DNA of 64,000 nucleotides from Strigamia acuminata. Its lineage: Eukaryota > Arthropoda > Chilopoda > Geophilomorpha > Linotaeniidae. The translations under genes and the position numbers were made by a program. Under the pieces are notes generated by a model that searched no databases, had not been told where the DNA came from, and saw only the letters and a list, made by a program, of their open reading frames with translations. This document shows, one piece after another, positions 61,471 through 64,000 of the stretch (position 1 is its first letter; each line of letters opens with the position of its first letter). The stretch lies in contig OX442319.1 of the NCBI GenBank assembly GCA_949358305.1, positions 620,001 through 684,000 of the forward strand, written 5' to 3'.

Positions 61471-61481
61471 ACCGGGGGATG
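61471..61481 (+). promoter_or_regulatory. B2 polypurine tract
   Basis: ACCGGGGGATG directly precedes the 3' LTR; same as in B1. Confidence 0.65.
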
Positions 61482-63235
61482 TGTGATGATTACAAATCCG
61501 TATTTATCAATGTTCACAATAGATGGCGCTGTTTATCAAACGCGCGTAATTCAAACTCGATAAAACTAAAAAGTGTGATAAATAATTATTTAGACACGGT
61601 GAATAAAATATAACTATTTTATTCGATATAAACTAAGTATTATTTACTTGACAATGTTGATTCTATCGAATCAATATCCACATTACTTACCTGTCGAAGG
61701 GAACCAATCGGACCCTTCCGGACCCCAACTGGGCCCATCTGGACATAGTCATATATTAGGTCCGGACTAGTGACCCACGAATCCGCCGATTCGTACGCTG
61801 ATTGGCTGTCGCCAATCTAGTAGTTCTACAGAACTATATAAGCATCAGTTTCTCACCCACTAACCCCCCTGGCTTGATAACTGAACTTGTATATTGTCTG
61901 TAGTTGAATTGTTATCGTTTGATTTCATTATTCCCTATCGACACATCAGGCCACCTCAGCTCTCCACAGTTAGTATTCATTACTATTTGTTATTGCTGTT
62001 GTAGGGCTATTTCGGGAAGGCTAACTCCGGTAATAGACATGCATTCGCATGAAATGGCCCCGTAACGGTAGCCAGCTGTTCTACGGGACAGTAGGACTTC
62101 GTACGGTGGCTTAATATAACGGTCGTATACAGTACGACCTTGCTAAATGAAAGTAGGTCCCTCAGCTAACTGGCCTCAGTCCGCTGCAGGATGGCTGTTG
62201 TAAACAGCCCACGCAGGTTCCCGTCTTTCTACGATTGGTCCTTCCGCTCGTTAAAAGTCGGTAAAGGCCTAATGCACAGGTAACACGCCGGGTTGGTAGC
62301 CCGTGAGTAATATCTTCAGATGTTGCGATAAATAACTACCTGGATAATGGTAATCCAACGGCAGTGGCCGATTAATATTTTACCCGGTGCTCGATCATTG
62401 GATCCCGCCATCGTAAGGCATGCTGGCAGATGGAGGAGTCAAATCCTCCCGCGATGGTTCTCTCAACCGTCATGACGGTCCCCGCCCCATCGTACCCTCC
62501 GGGTTAGTAACCCGTGAACAGGAGTTGAACAACACTGTGTTAAACAAATTACTCGGGCATTGGTAATCCTGTATTGGCAATATCTTTTAAACCCGGTAAG
62601 TCCATAGAAATGTTTACCTGGTGGTTGGTACCACCGACAGCGAATTAAAGCGTACAATTAAATACTCGGCGCCTGATCACGAGATCTTGTCGTCGTAAGG
62701 CATGCTGGCGGATGGAGTCTCAACAACTCCCGCGACGTTCTCTCAATTGTCGTGACGGTCCCCGCCCAATTAATATTTATATAACAATTCATTTGTTATA
62801 TTCCATTAATCACTTTACTCTTATTCATTTGAAACAATGGAATATTCTGCCGAATATTCCTATTCCTGCGAAGGACGCTTCGCATATTTAGATAATCGAT
62901 GCTGCGGACCAAATACGTCTCCGTAGTGATATTTGTGACGATGCCGCAAGTCAGCCGTATCCCTCTGGCTTCGCCCGGATCCTCAACCAGTTGATGCCGC
63001 CCGTTTACACGCGTCAAGAACCCATCTTTGTTATTGTTATTATTCAGTAATAAATATGTTGTGTCACACTAAAAACTGTAAGTTATTTCTGCTCAGTCAT
63101 GAATTCATATTTTTACACAGACTTCTGTAAGCTTATCTCGGTTAGGTTGTTGCTACTCCTAGCAACGTCTTGTTTAAACCGATTATTTATCTATCTTAAA
63201 TGGCTATTAAATCAGCCAAAAGTAGAATCGTCACA
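61482..63235 (+). repeat. B2 3' LTR
   Basis: About 1754 bases, with a handful of single-base differences from the 5' LTR (for example GCATTCGC against GCATTTGC, GCTGGCAG against GCTGGCGG). Followed by AGTT. Confidence 0.93.
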
Positions 63236-63239
63236 AGTT

Positions 63240-63261
63240 TGAACCTTTTGAGGAAATTTGA
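63240..63261 (+). pseudogene. A3 Ulp1-like gene, last codons
   Basis: After removal of B2 and one AGTT, the A3 frame reads on as F-EPFEEI-stop, matching the A1/A2 ending LPFELIKEE in position. It confirms that B2 split an A-family protease remnant. Confidence 0.75.
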
Positions 63262-63682
63262 TTGTAAATTTTGTAGTTTTGGTTTTGGAATGATTTTCTT
63301 TCGATTATTATTATTATTATTTTGTATAATTTTCATTTATTATTGGAGATGTTTTCTTTTGTGTTTATCAAATATGAAACTGAAATATTGTTAAGATTGC
63401 ATATATGTAACAGATAAATGAAAATAGTTTGTTTTGATTTTGAAATTGTATTCATTGAGAGTAATAATTTTCTTTTTTTTTCTCTCCCCAAACATTAAAC
63501 TAAAAGCGAGTGAGTTTAATTATAATGTTCTTGAAATTGAATTAAAAATTGTAAAACACTGAGCAATGGTTTATAGAGACAAAAGTAAAACCGAACATTC
63601 CTTAAGAATGTCCGATTGTAAAAGAGATCTGTCTGGACCGAAATTTGTATTTTGGGGTCCAAAACACAGCAAAAAAGGGAGT
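63262..63682 (+). other. A3 3' untranslated region and polypurine tract
   Basis: AT-rich, no gene. The purine run AAAAAAGGGAG at about 63671-63681 abuts the LTR start. Confidence 0.6.
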
Positions 63683-64000
63683 TGTCACGCGTACGGACCG
63701 CCCAGAATGACAGGTGATCCGTAACGCGTAATTAGGAATAAGATTCGATTAATGTTGCTAAATTTCGGCCACAGATGGCGCTGGCGTTCGGAAAAACGTC
63801 ACCGCCATGTGATAGGACCGATCAATTCGACTACGGGGGCGATAGGAGATTTCCTATAAAACTGCCGCCCATTCTCGACAGAGCTCTTCTCTCTCTTGTT
63901 TCAGGTCATGACAACACACACTCTTATAACTCAGTAACTGGATGTCGCCCATTAAAGGGAACGGCTGAAGGTTGCTGGGTTTGAATTTGAATTTGATAAA
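63683..64000 (+). repeat. A3 3' LTR (cut by window end)
   Basis: Starts TGTCACGCGTACGG after a polypurine tract. AGATGGCGCTGG at 63773-63784. No partner is seen inside the window, because the 5' end of A3 is missing. The start resembles A1/A2 (TGTTACGCGG) loosely. Confidence 0.65.

Larger units (their letters stand above)
48864..63235 (+). mobile_element. B2: complete Ty3/gypsy retrotransposon with a third ORF
   Basis: 14.4 kb. LTRs of about 1755 bases at 48864-50618 and 61482-63235 differ at only a few positions; 4-bp duplication AGTT (48860-48863 and 63236-63239). Contents: tRNA-Gln primer site, gag, pol joined by a -1 frameshift signal, a third ORF, polypurine tract. Gag and pol are fully open, so this copy may be active; ORF3 may have one frame problem. 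It is the likely helper type for B1. Confidence 0.95.
45508..64000 (+). mobile_element. A3: decayed A-family Ty3/gypsy element carrying B2
   Basis: Starts abruptly within RT (homology begins at GACAAGCTTAG), so 5' LTR, gag, protease and most of RT are absent. It continues through RNase H and integrase, a remnant of the Ulp1-like gene split by B2, a 3' untranslated region, and a 3' LTR starting at 63683 that runs past the window. It is clearly diverged from A1/A2 in protein sequence, hence an older or sister lineage. Confidence 0.8.

Noticed and set aside
1-64000. ordinary host genes, CRISPR arrays, satellite arrays or telomere repeats
   Set aside because: None was found by eye; all sizeable open frames are explained by retroelements.

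Overview
The window looks like a gene-poor, repeat-filled stretch of an invertebrate (probably arthropod) nuclear genome. I found no ordinary host gene. Almost every base belongs to eight LTR retrotransposon copies inserted into one another. Evidence for an animal host is the primer-binding sites: they match the 3' ends of animal-type tRNA-Gln, tRNA-Ala and initiator tRNA-Met, and one copia element uses the internal initiator-tRNA fragment known from insect copia. Species cannot be read from the sequence.

Labels used here. D: old Ty3/gypsy-like element (1-4754 plus 42431-about 45409). Cop1: copia, + strand (4755-42430, target duplication GATTC), inserted in D. Cop2: copia, - strand (9751-15686, AATCA), inserted in Cop1. 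A1: Ty3/gypsy, - strand (17172-41246, ATAT), inserted in Cop1. B1: non-autonomous Ty3/gypsy, + strand (23680-39833, ATGT), inserted in A1. A2: Ty3/gypsy, + strand (27583-35635, ATAT), inserted in B1. A3: decayed A-family element, + strand (about 45508 to past the window end). B2: complete Ty3/gypsy, + strand (48864-63235, AGTT), inserted in A3. The left part is thus five levels deep (D > Cop1 > A1 > B1 > A2), each boundary backed by LTR pairs and target duplications; genes split by an insertion (D ORF3, Cop1 pol, A1 gag, A3 protease) rejoin in frame or at matching sequence.

The most unusual content is the third gene of these elements. Family A carries, downstream of pol in the env position, an intact ORF of about 457 codons ending in a Ulp1/SENP-type (C48) cysteine protease domain with His-Asp-Gln-Cys all present. 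It is the only fully open gene in both A1 and A2, and a remnant persists in A3. Families B and D carry a different third ORF after pol, preceded by a plausible splice acceptor, coding for unrecognised proteins (B2: cysteine-cluster protein; D: proline-rich protein with a plausible 32-codon upstream exon).

At RNA level, B2 has a textbook -1 frameshift signal (A AAA AAC, 7-nt spacer, 6-bp stem) at the gag-pol junction. The long B-family LTRs contain several hairpins whose stems covary between B1 and B2, including a poly(A)-signal hairpin and a folded module that is duplicated in B2. Four LTR families share an AGA(C/T)GGCGCT motif near the LTR start. B1 keeps only the ends of gag, fused in frame, and has no pol.
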